DNA of 64,000 nt from Eledone cirrhosa (lineage: Eukaryota > Mollusca > Cephalopoda > Octopoda > Eledonidae). The translations under genes were made by a program, and so were the position numbers. Location of the stretch: assembly GCA_964016885.1 (NCBI GenBank), contig OZ024743.1:193997634-194061633 (forward strand), given 5' to 3'. Positions within the stretch are counted from its first letter, which is position 1; each line of letters starts with the position of its first letter. This document shows, one piece after another, positions 33,208 through 45,869 of the stretch. Under the pieces are notes generated by a model. The model had not been told where the DNA came from and searched no databases. It saw only the letters and a list, made by a program, of their open reading frames with translations.

Positions 33208-33620
33208 ATTTTGTCCTTCTTCTCTTCTCTCTTCTCTCTCTCCATAGTCGTTTAAATAAACGGTTGTTTTACAATTATTTACATATTCATTTGCATATTC
33301 ACCCATAAGCTTGAAAAATCCCTAATACATTTCCACTATCCAGAGAATATGCAACTGATAAGGTATGATTTTCATGGGTATGTCTCTATTTATTAAAACA
33401 AACTTTGTATTTTATTTGAAGAAAGCGTACCAAAGTCTTTTGGTACCCTTGAAATATATATAATAAAATAAATATGGTTTTATAAATATAGTTTCCATTT
33501 ATTTAATATCATTGAATATTTACTCCAGGAAACTGCTGAGTGCTCTAAATCAGTTATACATATTTATATTTATATTTGTCGGATTTCCAACAAATTAAGT
33601 ACCTCTTCTACTTATATTTA
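32268..33620. mobile_element. GGTACC element E3: 1.24-kb inverted-repeat element
   Basis: Long arms (about 32268-32640 and 33068-33505) are inverted copies; the interior (32650-33060) holds (AAATT)n and T/A-rich sequence. Hammerhead positions are 32301-32366 (minus, core CTGAAGA) and 33406-33472 (plus, core TTGAAGA). The right arm contains a (CT)n expansion of about 75 bp (33130-33205) where the left arm has only short GA stretches. An outer tail to about 33620 matches 560-660. Confidence 0.8.
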
Positions 33621-33629
33621 TATATATAA

Positions 33630-34390
33630 ACATGTAAGTCCAAAGAATCATTAGATAAAATATATACAGTATTTCCTCTCCCTATCAGTATAAATTAACC
33701 GCACAAAAAATCATTTAAACGAGGCTATAATATTAAATGTGCTTATGAAGAAATAATAGACAAATGATACACATTCCTTTCCGCGATGTACAACCATATG
33801 AGATTTACCTAGTATTTCTCCTAGCCTGTAGAAATTGACTAGACAAATAGTTAACTACACGGAATTAGGTACAACATTGAATTTAGAAGAATAAATGCAC
33901 ATAAATATTACCAAAATTCTCATCGTCTCTACCAACCGGTGGTTTCGTTCCACTTTTTGGATATATCCGGTCTTGCATCCACGAGGTTCGGAACTCATCA
34001 GGAGATATCCCATACTGGACAAGGATTCTTCTACCATGATCCCCCACAGAAATGAATTCAAAATGGCTAAGAACCATCACGTGGCCAGTGGTCAAGGCAG
34101 AAAGTTTGTGACTGGTGCATGTCGGCGAGTAGGCTGGTTGCTAGAAAGCGCAGCCGACTACTGCCTAAAGTTTTACTCAATCTTACGGGAGTATATATTA
34201 AATTCAAAGGGTATATATATATAAATTAGACAAAGTTATAGATACATATATGCGTGTGGCAACCATTCACGGTGTGGCTCAATGAAGAATTAATTAAATA
34301 ATTAATCAGAGCAATTTATAAAAATGTAAGTCCAAAGAATCATTAGATAAAATATATACAGTATTTCCTCTCCCAATCAGTATAAATATA
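33630..34390 (-). repeat. Single diverged relative of the 664-bp unit (693-bp period)
   Basis: Slightly more than one unit: about 65 bp at 33631-33697 (AATCATTAGATAAAATATAT) recur at 34324-34388. Shared words with the array: GTTGCTAGAAAGCGCAGCC-like, AAAATGGCTAAGAACC, CTCAATGAAGAATTAAT. The hammerhead is at 33921-34009. (TA)-rich on both sides. Confidence 0.8.
33921..34009 (-). ncRNA. Hammerhead ribozyme candidate with intact stem II and hairpin stem III
   Basis: Minus strand: stem I TCTC (34005-34002) with GAGA (33929-33926). Core CTGATGA (34001-33995). Stem II GTTCC/GGAAC with a canonical G:C base and an extended apical part. GAAA (33946-33943). Hairpin stem III ACCA/TGGT (33943-33931). 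A at 33930 as H17. One of the most canonical folds in the window, though stem I is only 4 bp. Confidence 0.75.
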
Positions 34391-34399
34391 TATATATCT

Positions 34400-34413
34400 A
34401 CATATATTTATTC

Positions 34414-34482
<69 letters not shown>
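34400..34482. repeat. (TA)n microsatellite
   Basis: TA run left of the PLE-B-type palindrome. Confidence 0.95.
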
Positions 34483-34489
<7 letters not shown>

Positions 34490-34900
34490 GAGGAATTCCA
34501 ACTTTGTCTGATTTACTCGTTTTATTTACAATCCTTTAAAATATATATAATATGGTATTATAATGAAATAGTATGATAGAATATTAAATTCTAAGTGTTA
34601 ATTGAACAAGTACTTTCATGCTTTCGCAATCTGCAGGTTCATGATATGTGGTGACAGTCGAGTTTGCAATTTTCAACTCGACTGTCACCACATATCATGA
34701 ACCTGAAGATTGCGAAAGCATGAAAGTACTTGTTCAATTAACACTTAGAATTTAATATTCTATCATACTATTTCATTATAATACCATATTATATATATTT
34801 TAAAGGATTGTAAATAAAACGAGTAAATCAGACAAAGTTGGAATTCCTCTTATTAATATAATCTTCTATACACAATCATACACACCCGTGTATATTTACC
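34482..34900. mobile_element. PLE-B-family palindromic terminus (head-to-head dimer)
   Basis: Arms of about 185 bp meet around 34668 (CGAGTTTGCAATTTTCAACTCG) and are inverted copies of the PLE-B 3' terminus with no coding sequence. The right arm has a full hammerhead (34698-34736, plus). In the left arm (34603-34641, minus) the core reads CTGCAGA, so one ribozyme of the pair is damaged. Confidence 0.85.
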
Positions 34901-34930
34901 TATCTATATATATATATATATATATATATG

Positions 34931-35149
34931 ATGGACGATCGACTTTCGTCAAATCGGACCGAGGGAATAATGTTTCCGTTGGTCTTTCCAATTGCTAATA
35001 CTATCTATCGGTCGCAACTCCAGGTAGAAGGAGCAACGTGAAATAAAGTGTCTTGCTCAAGGACATAACGCATCGCCTGGTCCAGGAATCGAACTCACAA
35101 CCTTACGATCGTGAATCCGATTCTCTAACCACTCCGCCACACGCCTTCA
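34931..35149 (-). mobile_element. Second-type tRNA-derived SINE, copy 1
   Basis: Minus orientation. Head (high end) reads GTGTGGCGGAGTGGTTAGAG (box A) and GTTCGATTCCT (box B); the body has GAGCAAGACACTTTATTTC; the tail ends CGATCGTC. It lies within a (TA)n tract. A near-identical copy is at 56168-56388 and a diverged one at 45712-45863. Confidence 0.9.
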
Positions 35150-35260
35150 CATATATATATATATATATACATACGGAATGACCAGTTCTATCCAGTGGTA
35201 AACCAACAAACCTAAATAAATACACACACATATATATATATATATATATAGTAATAATAA
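35150..35260. repeat. (TA)n/(CA)n tract
   Basis: Simple repeats on both sides of a short segment (ATACGGAATGACCAG). Confidence 0.9.
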
Positions 35261-35296
35261 TAAATTTGCTTAAACTTTAATCTGTTATTTTAATAA

Positions 35297-35384
<88 letters not shown>

Positions 35385-35604
35385 ATATAGTAATAATAAT
35401 AAATTTGAAGCCTAAAATCCAAAGAGGGCTCGATAAGGATAAATATATATCAAATATATAAGAACCGTAGAGCAAATATTTATTAAAATAACAGATTAAA
35501 GTTTAAGCCAAGAATCGCTGCTTTCACCCTTAACGGGATCTTCTGAAGATCCTGTTAAGGGTGAAAGCAGCGATTCTTTGCTTAAACTTTAATCTGTTAT
35601 TTTA

Positions 35605-35640
<36 letters not shown>
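35260..35640. mobile_element. TTATCGAG elements including a palindromic dimer
   Basis: A fragment at 35260-35300 and, after TA runs, a dimer at 35390-35610 whose arms meet at GATCTTCTGAAGATC (about 35538). The right half repeats the ribozyme-like segment of 12895-12945 (CTGAAGA, CCT/AGG, GAAA, AGCA/TGCT, TT, AAAC), but the stem I partner is replaced by the palindrome centre, so cleavage is doubtful. Confidence 0.65.
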
Positions 35641-35645
<5 letters not shown>

Positions 35646-36035
35646 AAATTGAGGTTGGTAATGGCACATGGAATATATAAGAGACAGAATACTTTTTTGT
35701 GAAAAAACATAATTTTATAAGGTAAGGAAATAATAAAGGGTATAAAAAATGACCGGTTTCGATGGGTCTGCAAAAGCCATCTTTTCAAATGTTGATTAAT
35801 ATTAAGAAAAATTAATAATACGAAGAGTTAAAATTTGAGACTTGAAAATTCAAGTATAAAATTCATTGTGGGATTTCATAGCAGTTTTCATCTAGGTAGC
35901 AACAACAGGTTGACTGCTGTGTCCCTTTCTGGTAGTGAATGAGAAGTTATTTGGGGTGTGGGTTATTTTATAAAGGTCAGATTTAGCAATAGCCAGCTGC
36001 TGGTCAGTGAGGGGGTGGAAGCAATATATATATAT
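35641..36035 (-). other. Unassigned repeat with decayed hammerhead-like motif
   Basis: On the minus strand at about 35745-35800: TTGAAAAGATGG, a 5-bp stem GATGG/CCATC, then GAAACCGGTC with palindrome ACCGGT. Stem I is weak. The rest (35810-36020) is unassigned. Confidence 0.4.
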
Positions 36036-36114
36036 ATATAAATGAAGTAATTCCGTCGGAAAAGTCCAGGAAAAAAGAGTGCTCTGTGTAGGTAACAGAG
36101 CTTAATAGTTCTGT

Positions 36115-36251
36115 AATAAACAACATAAGGCAATTATTTCATTTGCCAGTGGTTTCTTAAAAGCAAACAAATGTTGCTTTCAATCATCAGAATGAAAAAA
36201 TCCTGGTGTATTTATTGGCATTGGATTTTAAAAACAAAAATATAATCTATA

Positions 36252-36282
<31 letters not shown>

Positions 36283-36531
36283 ATGTATGCGTGTATGTAT
36301 ATATATATATATGTATGTATATAATTGTGTGTGTGTGTGTTTGCATGTGTGTTTATTTTTCCTTTCCTTCTTCCTTTTCCAGCCTCACTTTCATATAGAT
36401 TATATTTTTGTTTTTAAAATCCAATGCCAATAAATACACCACGATTTTTTCATTCTGATGATTGAAAGCAAAATTTGTTTGCTTTTAAGAAACCACTGGT
36501 AAATGAAATAATTGCCTTATGTTGTTTATTA
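36115..36531. mobile_element. Palindromic element with collapsed hammerhead-like core
   Basis: Arms 36115-36250 and 36392-36531 are inverted copies around a (TG)-rich spacer. The right arm has CTGATGA (36455-36461), two bases, GAAA (36464-36467) and a hairpin AGCAAA/TTTGCT ending in UU; stem II is absent and stem I is poor. (TA)n follows on the right. Confidence 0.65.
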
Positions 36532-36535
36532 CATA

Positions 36536-36556
36536 ACTATATATATATATATAGTT

Positions 36557-36631
<75 letters not shown>

Positions 36632-36650
36632 CATATATATATATATATTG
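36536..36650. repeat. (TA)n microsatellite with inverted ends
   Basis: ATAGTTTCCAATATA at the left and TATATTGGAAACTAT at the right bracket a TA run of about 80 bp. Confidence 0.9.
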
Positions 36651-36852
36651 GAAACTATGCTTCGTAGTATCGAGACATATCCGCGGATCTTGCGATTTCA
36701 GAGTCAGGTTTGATCATTTCATCGATTGTGCCTCGAGCTGGTCACCAGAGGAACGATTGTAATGTGTCTAATAAATCTTATTCGTCGCACCACTGATTCT
36801 CCGTTTCTTATGTGACACCCGTTTCTTATGTGACACCCGTTTCTTATGTGAC
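36650..36852 (+). other. Possible LTR-like 3' end with 18-bp tandem repeats
   Basis: AATAAA (36771) is followed about 35 bp later by three units of CCGTTTCTTATGTGACAC (about 36798-36852). This could be the end of a solo LTR; no partner copy is seen. Confidence 0.3.
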
Positions 36853-37235
<383 letters not shown>

Positions 37236-39295
37236 CCATCCCCGCTACCTTCACATAAGATGTACGCTTTTGTGGTTTTGTATACATACACAAGTATTCA
37301 AATACACAAACATATTTCAATTATACTACGTATATATCTTGGTTTTAACATACATGGAGAAACAGGTGGATAGAATGTTTCATGTGTACAGTAAAATATC
37401 AACACTTTTTAAATTTCCATCGCATACATAAGGTTAGCAGCCGGCATTGAAGGGCAGCATAACTTCCGTTTTAATTTAAGTAAAACATAAATTATAATTT
37501 TTGTTTTATATTCATTTCCTTTCTCACCATATAATCCAGATAGGCTGTCACAAAATTTACAATGTCGACTTAAAACGACACATTTTCAGTTCATAACAGA
37601 AGATAAAAACAACCACAACAGTAACCAAAAATAAAAAGAAATTGAAGCAGAAAAAGTTTATCCCGTTTTTTAAAATGATTAGTGAAGTGCAGCGACAAGG
37701 TGATGTTTCAGGTCATACAGAGGGCTTCAACAGGAAAATGCAATCTGTTAGGCAGTGCAAAATTTTGGCAGCGACTTCCTGAAGGAATTTATTTAAGAAA
37801 TATTAGCAAACAGAGACCGGAAGTTGGCAATTTGACGACCGGATAAAAGCCATGAGTTGCCAGTTTAACATTTTTTTTAGTGAAATTACAGTTTTATTTT
37901 TTCCTTATTGATTTTCTGCTTTCAAATATAGCAATTTGTGAAAGGAAAGAGTATAGTTGATTGAACAAACTCTCAGTATATATCTTCCATGAACTGATAC
38001 TATTTTACCAACCCCAGTCGAATGTAACGCAAGTCGATACAGTAGAATTATAACTCATACACGAAATACGAAGCTCAATAATGTCATGCATTATACTGAT
38101 TTTTTTCATGGAGGAGACGCACTTTTTTACTCCTCAAGATTGATGCCAAAATCCTCATAACCCGATTACTCAGAATACAAATAATTGATACGGCAATAAC
38201 ATTTTATCCAAACTTATTTGTCCTAAATAAAAATTCTATTTATACAACGGCGCGTCTTATATTACGAAACATTCGGTGAATTGAATGGCAGAAGCGGTAT
38301 AATGCCCATCTAAATGCTTTGCCGTCCTTAGTCATGGGATTTTTGTTCTGAATTCAAATGAATTCAGGATGTTTCTTTACTTTTCATATTACCTGATCGA
38401 TGACTGTGTAATGATAGTTGTGTTATTTGGTTGGGTACAGTTTGAGTTTCGGGTTGTCACGTGATTTTGTTGGTGTTATAGATTATGTAGGCATATATGT
38501 TGTGTTATGTTATTGGATGTTATATTATTTAATTGTGATACTATAGAGTTTGTGGTTATTATAAAGAGTTTGCGTTGTGTGCAAAGTGTGTATTATTTGA
38601 GATGTGTTATTGAAGTGGAAGTGTATTCAGTTCCATCTATGTTATGCCCAGCAGGGCCATAATTTGAGCTGTGTGAAACATTATATTCTGGTTATGATGC
38701 TTTTGTACATGTTATTTTATCATACCTACTTCTGTAATTAATATAGGTCCTATTTTTAATTTATTGGTCAACATCCTAATTGTTCCAATTTAAAGATAAA
38801 TTTAGCTGAATCCATAGTATACCGTTATTTGTTTCGGCTTTTCGGATTTTTACATTGTGAATTTATCTCTCCCTGAGGTCAACTTTGCCGAATAGGCGTA
38901 CAGCTAAATTCGAAAAATGTTGTTTGCACTCTAGAGTGCCTGGAGCCGTATGTAATCAGAGTCGTGGAATGCAATATTCCTACCGAGGTAACTTCCCCAC
39001 CTCACTTCTTTATTGGAAGCATCCCAATTCCTTGTATGGTAAATTTTGAACCACTTTTTATTTTGTAATGTACTCAACATACGCAAGGCAATAAATTCAC
39101 TAAAATGCAAGGAGGTTTTGAGAAGGGAAAAGGACAAGACATAGATAATATAATTCAAGGAGATAAAAGATGACGCTTGATATTGCCTTTGAAATTTTGC
39201 AAATTCTAGTGGCCAGGAAGAGAATTCTTTCCTCTTTCAACACATTGTACTATGAATGTCTTCCATCGTTATTGTATTCCTTGCGTGCAGATGCA
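37236..39295. other. No recognisable gene
   Basis: Moderately AT-rich, mostly free of microsatellites. A 75-codon minus-strand frame (38931-39158) has no recognised domain. Could be intron or intergenic DNA. Confidence 0.45.
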
Positions 39296-39297
39296 GG

Positions 39298-39600
39298 TAT
39301 GGCTGAGTTATTGGAAATGTTTACCTTGCAGTTATGAAGTCCGAGATTCGATTGATCTGCGTGTCTAATCCTATAGCCTTGCGAATGAAATTGGGCAGAC
39401 GGAAGATGTGTGAAAGTCCGTTCAACGGTTCAACCTGTAATTGAAAGAACCAGCCATTGTCAGACTGATTCCTCTCGAGAATTATATTGTTGGTATTTAT
39501 GTCTGTGGAATACTCAGTCACTCACACATTTATTCAACCAGTAAAACGTTTAGTTGGTCTAACAAATGAATGCTTATCGTCGAATTTGACGGAGGACCCA
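39298..39600 (+). mobile_element. Third-type SINE (degenerate)
   Basis: A tRNA-like head (GGTATGGCTGAGTTATTGG, then GAGATTCGATTG) precedes the body AGCCTTGCGAATGAAATTGG and GTGGAATACTCAGTCACTCA shared with 37040-37160. Confidence 0.6.
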
Positions 39601-41030
39601 CTACGTGAAATTAGTTTTGAACCTTTCTGATTGAAACGTTTTGTATTAGAGGCATGGACCTTTGTCTCCAGTAAAGAAATAATAATTTTTATTTCGTGTC
39701 TATATCAAATATTTTCACTTGTTTACGCATTCATGCTTACTCTTTGTATTATTCCATCGAAACAGCAAGGGAAATCAAGCGTTTACGTCGCAATTCCTGC
39801 CAGAAATTTTGCACGATGAGTGCTAGCACTATTTTCAATCTTTTGATCTCATTTTCTCCTTTTAATAAGAGCGTGGTTTTGAAAAGAGATAGAAAAACTC
39901 TGGACTAGATGTCGTATAGTATTTATTTTCATATCTCTACCTCCAATTTTCCCTTTCCACCAAGGACATTGTTTTCAATCATTCTGAAACCGATGAAAAC
40001 AAATATCAGTAATATGCTGGAGTTAATTCAGTTGATTGTGTGTTTCCTCCTATAATTATTAAAATTTTGTCTGGGGAAAAGAAATCATTATTGTTACGTT
40101 TTCAAACAAATCAATTTCTCCAGAAAAACTTGCTGGTTGTTACACTAAACGATAGATTCCGTGATGTTTATTCTTACTAGACAAACTCAGTATATATTAT
40201 GACATTGGGTCACCGTGACATTTTACACTGGAGTTTCTTGTGAAATAATATTGTCTTATATATGAATACACAATGATTTGATAATTTAAAAACAATTGAT
40301 AAAAAGAAGTGGGAAATAGACAGGAATTGGAAAAGAAGAATACATTATTAAAAAGACAATGAGTATTCAAGGAAGGAAGCGAACAAAACAAAACAAAAAA
40401 AAACCAACCTTTATCTTGCATTCTGAAACTATTCAAAACTTTCTGCGGAATGGAATGTGTATTTTGTTGTTGCTGTTGTTGTAGTTATTCCATTGCATGT
40501 TTGAAGTTATTTTGCTCTGTATCTCTGTTACATTTCCTAACCTCGGTCTATTTAATTTAACCAACCAAAATGGAAATAATCGAAATATTTTCAAAAGAAA
40601 TAATTTTAAATGAATACATTAAGCAGTATGCCTGGAAGATGTTAGAACTTCATCTACTAATCTAATTTAAAACCAAATCGGAGAATGCCGAGTTAATAAA
40701 GTTATTTTCTGCATTTTTTTCTAATTTCTCTCATGATTGAATCCATAACTTTGTCAATTGAAAAGCTTGAAGATAGGATGAGAAGAATATGAGAGGATTA
40801 ACTAAAATGGCCTTCATTCGTTTCATTGTTTGATCTTTTTTTTATGTCACCCAATTATAATCCGAAGGAATTTTAGTCTTTTTTCTTATCAATAATTTTT
40901 CATTACATTCTTGCATTGCAAATAATAGGAATGTGTTTGTCTTCGAAATTTAAAGTAACTGATTATTAAGGCTTCATGAAATGAATGAAGATTATAGTTG
41001 ATCGATGCGTTTATAAACAGAAACAAAATC
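39600..41030. other. No recognisable gene
   Basis: Short open frames only (for example 39631-39819, 40197-40436); none has a domain I can name. Confidence 0.45.
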
Positions 41031-41032
41031 CT

Positions 41033-41033
41033 C

Positions 41034-41108
<75 letters not shown>

Positions 41109-41290
41109 CCGATCCATTTATCTATTTATCTACCTATCTATCTCTCTATCTAGCAATTTATCGGTCGATCTATCTATCTATCGATCTAGCCATCAATCAA
41201 TTTATTTATCTACCTATCTATTTATTTATCTATGTGGACACTTACATACACAAACACACACGTTTATATAAATGCCATTATACAAACACA

Positions 41291-41355
<65 letters not shown>
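41033..41355. repeat. (CTAT)n and (TA)n microsatellites
   Basis: About 70 bp of pure TATC repeats (41036-41107), degenerate repeats to 41235, then a TA run at 41294-41354. Confidence 0.95.
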
Positions 41356-41359
<4 letters not shown>

Positions 41360-42600
41360 GTAATGGAATGCTATGCCTGTCGTTTGCTTGAGAACTGAGA
41401 ACTAAGAACTACTTTGCTGCAGCCTTTCTCCAATAACAAATGGATCCGATTGTTGTATATAACGTCGTCTATTGAATGTTTTATATGAACCCTCTCCGCC
41501 ACACTTCATATTGATGGAATAGAAAGAGAAACAGAGAAATAGTTTCCCCAATGCGAATTTCTCTAAATTATTCCTTTCACGAGAATATATTGCATCATGT
41601 AAATATTACCATGGGATGCGGTTATCTCTATTTAATCTACGCAGTTTCCAGTGAAATTCTTTGTTCTTTGCTTTAGAACTAAGAAGGCAGTTTATCCAAG
41701 TGGATAAAAGCTATTTGTTTGTATACCACTGGGTAACGATGGAAAAATCAAGCTTTTTATGAATGCATGTCGGTTGAGTATGACGGCTTGAATAGTCACG
41801 TGAGAATAAGAGAGAAGGCTTAATCAGCAAAAGGGAATATAATAACATGTTGCGTGAGCAGAGAGGAAACGAATGAAGGAAAACAATATCTATTCCTCTT
41901 ACCTTTCTATTTGTTTTCCTCTGTATTTTTCTTCTTATTTCTTTACTAACTTGTTCTTTTCTTCTTATTATTATTCTCTATTTTCCCCATGATATTCTGA
42001 TGGTGTTTATTTCTTCTTTCTTATTCCATTCACCTTTCTTTTACGTTCCACTTTCTACCTTCTACCTTCTCGTTCTTTTCTCTATTTTCATTTCCGTCTC
42101 TTCTTCTTCTTCTTCTTCTTCTTCTTCTTCTTCTTGCTCTCTATTTCCTCCTTACTTTTCTTTCTCTATGTGTTCTCTGAAAGTACTACTAAATTAAAGC
42201 CCGATTAACTGTAAAGAGAAAATTCGAATTAATCATGATAATCTGAACAATATGATTGGTGAGAATTCAATATTTCTTGCAAACTCTAGGCATTTAAGAC
42301 GCAACAAAAAATATATGAAGCTGTCAAAAAATAGAGATATAAAAGTAAATAATTGCTTTGGTTCTACACTTTATCTAATCGCAGGTAAATATATCTCGTT
42401 TAAAATGACGCAAAACCATGACCGTTGGACAGGAAAGGCTTAACTATACACCCGAGTTTTGTTTATCCATTATATTCTTTCTTTATACATCACTGAATGA
42501 CTGCACAGAAATAATGTGCGTGCTTTTCTAACAAAATATACAAATACTCTATGATGTTAATGTGTTGCTATTTTCAAATGTAGCTCTTAATATGTAATTA

Positions 42601-42642
<42 letters not shown>

Positions 42643-42960
42643 AAACATTTTGCTATATTTAAACGTATCATTCTTTTTAAATGCTAAATTATTGTTGCTG
42701 TGGAGGCGCAGGTCAGCTTTGATCGATCAGATCTACAGCACGAAGGTAATCAGTTAAACGAGAGAGTGAAACGTACATGTCTCTTATTTCAGATGTATTA
42801 TGCCTCCGCCATGCCTGTGATACCCCTGTTTACACCAACACAACTTATTAAATCGTATATGTAACATGTTGTAACTCTTTCTACAGTCCAGTCGTTCCTT
42901 TTCTTTCATGCCACATTATATCTGATGGTCGGCAAATATATGATGAGTGATTTATACATA
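41356..42960. other. No recognisable gene; (TTC)n at 42102-42137, (TA)n at 42602-42638
   Basis: The pyrimidine-rich 41880-42180 block gives spurious open frames. Nothing conserved recognised. Confidence 0.45.
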
Positions 42961-42984
42961 TTTATGTATGTAAGTAGGCATGTA

Positions 42985-43830
42985 TGTATGTCATGCCAAG
43001 TCGCTCTCGAGTGCTACTGGTAACATGTAACCCAGTACAACCTGTCTCATGGTCGAGTCGTCGGCGATTAAACCGGCAACCCCACCAAGCTTGCTTGATG
43101 AGGAGGGGGATATTTGGACACCTTGCGGGATGAAATGCAAGACCTGGCAAAGGGCGGGGGAACTCAACAGATTCACCGGCCATCCAAGTAGTACTTTTTT
43201 TTACCTGGGTGTGAAAGGCCCCCAGTTGCTACAACACCTTTCTAGGAGAGGGAAACTCTGAAACAAAAACCCTGCGGCTTGGGAAGCATCCGATGATGTT
43301 GGCAAGTTCTCCTTTTCGGGTAGTGTTTTCGATGCTCACAAAGTGGGACTGTTCGAGTGCAAGGCCTTTCCCCACTTAAAAAACCTTCAAAGCACAGCCA
43401 TTGCTTGTTCAGGATATGTTGCAGGTTTGTGTGGCTGGCTGTAGCCTAAAGGTGCACCGTTTTCTGTAATCTGACAGGCGATTGCAATACTCTTAGCAGA
43501 GTTGGCAGCCATGATGTATGTATGAATGTAGGTAGGTATTATGTATATATATATATGCATTATGTATGTATGTATGTATTATGCATGTATGTATGTGTGT
43601 ATGTATGCATGTATTTTTTTTGTGGAGCGAGCAACTCCTAGTCTTCATGAAGACATCTCTCTAGGAGAGATATAAAACCTGCAACTTCGTTTGCATCCAT
43701 TGATGTAGACCAGTTCTTCTTTTTGGGCAAATGCATTTAATGTTCAGCCTTTCGTCACTTAAAAAAGCTTCAAGCCTGATATTACTGGCCTTGTGCCTAG
43801 TTTAGAAACAGTGATTATTATTGTCGTTGT
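42985..43830 (-). mobile_element. Dispersed unclassified repeat, copy 2
   Basis: Minus-strand counterpart of 24946-25545 (reads from GAGTTGGCAGCC at 43499 down to ACTCGAGAGCGACTTGG at 43006). A second partial copy of its middle part appears at 43630-43780 after a (TATG)n stretch. Confidence 0.65.
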
Positions 43831-45220
43831 TTTTGGCGACCTTGTTATTTAGAGTTGCGCTTATAAGATATTTTTATATCTCAGGCGATATTATCAGTGT
43901 TTTCGTGGGAGTATATTACATACTAATGGCAAGAATTATTGCAGTCTATACTAAATATTAATCACCGTATTAATAGATGTTTTACATGCTATTTCACATC
44001 TCTCTAATTAAGCCAATTGTATAAAGATATATTTTGTCAGAATCGTTATCTATCTCTTAAATGTTTTGAAGATTGCCTGATATTATCGCTGCCATAAAAA
44101 ATATATATTGTTTTCTAGTCTAGTGGTGATTAAAATATTCAGAAAAAAATTTTGTTCATTCCAAAGTATATATATGTGTGTATGTGTTTGTGTGTGTGTG
44201 TCCGTTTCTCTGTGCCTATGTGTATGTGTGTTGTGTATTCATAGCAATGCGGGAAATCAAAATTAAAAGCAATACAATTAAAATGAAATTCATTGCAAAT
44301 GTCTCCCATTTTCAAATTAATATCTGAAAATATATTAAATTGTCTATCATACTTTTCGATTAAACTTTACACCTAACGCTCGAATATCTCAGTCTCTAGC
44401 TTTTGTAGATTAATTTATATACTCCATTTTGTTTCAAAAGTGTGTAGTCTACACTTACATGGAATCCATACACACTTCATTTATTTTCGTATCGGCCGTG
44501 AATTAAAGCTACGAATCATTGAGGATTGATACCTTGTATCTATCAACAGCGATAATTACTTATCTATGAATATCAGGGCACTAAAACCATATCACTGAAT
44601 GCCTGTCTATTCACCAACATTACAAAGCTAAAATATTCTACTACTTATCAAGCGTAAACCTGTGGATATCTCTACAAAGAGCTCAACTTCCAATGCTGAA
44701 ATTATCTCTTTGAGTCTATCAATCTCAGAGACTTCCACTAAGCAGCAAACCTTTTATAAAGGTTCACCTTCAGAATTAGAAACTTGTTCAGAATTCGCTT
44801 CTCATTTGTATTTCACTTATGGACGTTATCATAGGATGATGACAACAAATATATTTATATCCACAGGAACACGCTATAATCACAGGTACATTTCCAAAAC
44901 GCCTCATTTTACCACTATTTTATTTTACCATCAGTGTGGGAATATAACAATAACATAAATTCCTTTGATACACTCATATTTCTGATTATCGTCACTTTCA
45001 TTATAATCCATATGATACGATATAATACATAGTATATATATTCTTATGTATAATAAGCATGCATAAGCTTCACTATGAATGTTTTAAGCGGCGATCATAT
45101 CACAGATATCTCAGTAGCAGACATGTGTTTCTGGATTTTTATCCATCACCAGTGACGTTTACTTACTCAGCATCTAGACAATATTAAGCTATAGCTTATA
45201 TACGTTTTACTGGAGATATA
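43830..45220. other. No recognisable gene; (TG)n at 44168-44235
   Basis: A 98-codon plus-strand frame (44662-44958) shows no domain and is probably chance. Confidence 0.4.
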
Positions 45221-45221
45221 T

Positions 45222-45333
45222 AATGATTTCTACTATAGGCACAATGTCATCAATTTTTTGGGGAGGGGAAAGTCAATTAATTCGACCCCAGCGCATTACT
45301 GGTGCTTTATTTTATCGACCAGTAAGGATGAAA
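45222..45333 (-). mobile_element. SINE, tail half only
   Basis: From ATGATTTCTACTATAGGCAC to TTATTTTATCGACCAGTAAG; the tRNA-like head is missing. Confidence 0.85.
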
Positions 45334-45404
45334 TCTGGATATATACAATGCGAGCTTCGTTTGCTAGGATTAATTAGCAGTAGCACTAACTTAGTGTCAT
45401 AATA

Positions 45405-45500
45405 CTGTTTAATGGTTAGCACAGTAAGCAGTTTTACTAAATTAGCTATTGATATGGTAGGTGCGAGTTCGATTCCCACGGCTGATGCTGTCCACTTTAT
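45405..45500 (+). mobile_element. tRNA-like sequence (SINE head)
   Basis: AATGGTTAGCACAGTAAGC and GAGTTCGATTCCCACGGC look like A and B boxes, but spacing and arms do not give a complete tRNA cloverleaf by eye. Confidence 0.5.
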
Positions 45501-45559
45501 TCATCTACCGGGTTAGACTATGTACAACATATGCATTGAACTCTTAACTCAATATGAAC

Positions 45560-45680
45560 AGTTTTACTTCGTTTCACTTCATTTATTCTTTTACTTGTGT
45601 CGATGATTAGATTGTGGGCATTGTTTTGGTTGATTATATTGACCTCCAGATCTTATTTTATCGATCGCTATTTAGCCATA
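45560..45680 (-). mobile_element. Degenerate SINE tail
   Basis: TTTATTCTTTTACTTGTGTC followed by decayed GATTATATTGACCTCC-type body; also seen at 49750-49930. Confidence 0.5.
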
Positions 45681-45711
45681 CTGGTAAGACATAAATACAG
45701 ACATAAATACT

Positions 45712-45863
45712 GATACTATCAACCGGTCGCAACTCCTGGCAGAAAAAGCAACGGGAAAGAAAGCGTCTTGCTCAAGGAAACAACGCATCGCCTGGCCCAG
45801 AATCGACCTCACATCCACACGATTATAAAGCTAACTCCCTATACACTAAGCCACGTGCCTTCA
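45712..45863 (-). mobile_element. Second-type SINE, copy 2 (diverged)
   Basis: Shares CGGTCGCAACTCC, GTCTTGCTCAAGGA and AACGCATCGCCTGG with 34931-35149, and ends in AGCCACGTGCCTTC. Confidence 0.85.
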
Positions 45864-45869
45864 AAGGCA

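Noticed and set aside
36650..36852. LTR retrotransposon
   Set aside because: A polyadenylation signal and short repeats are present, but there is no second LTR, primer-binding site or coding region in the window.
45405..45500. Functional tRNA gene
   Set aside because: A and B boxes are visible, but the arms do not pair into a cloverleaf by eye and SINE-like sequence surrounds it.
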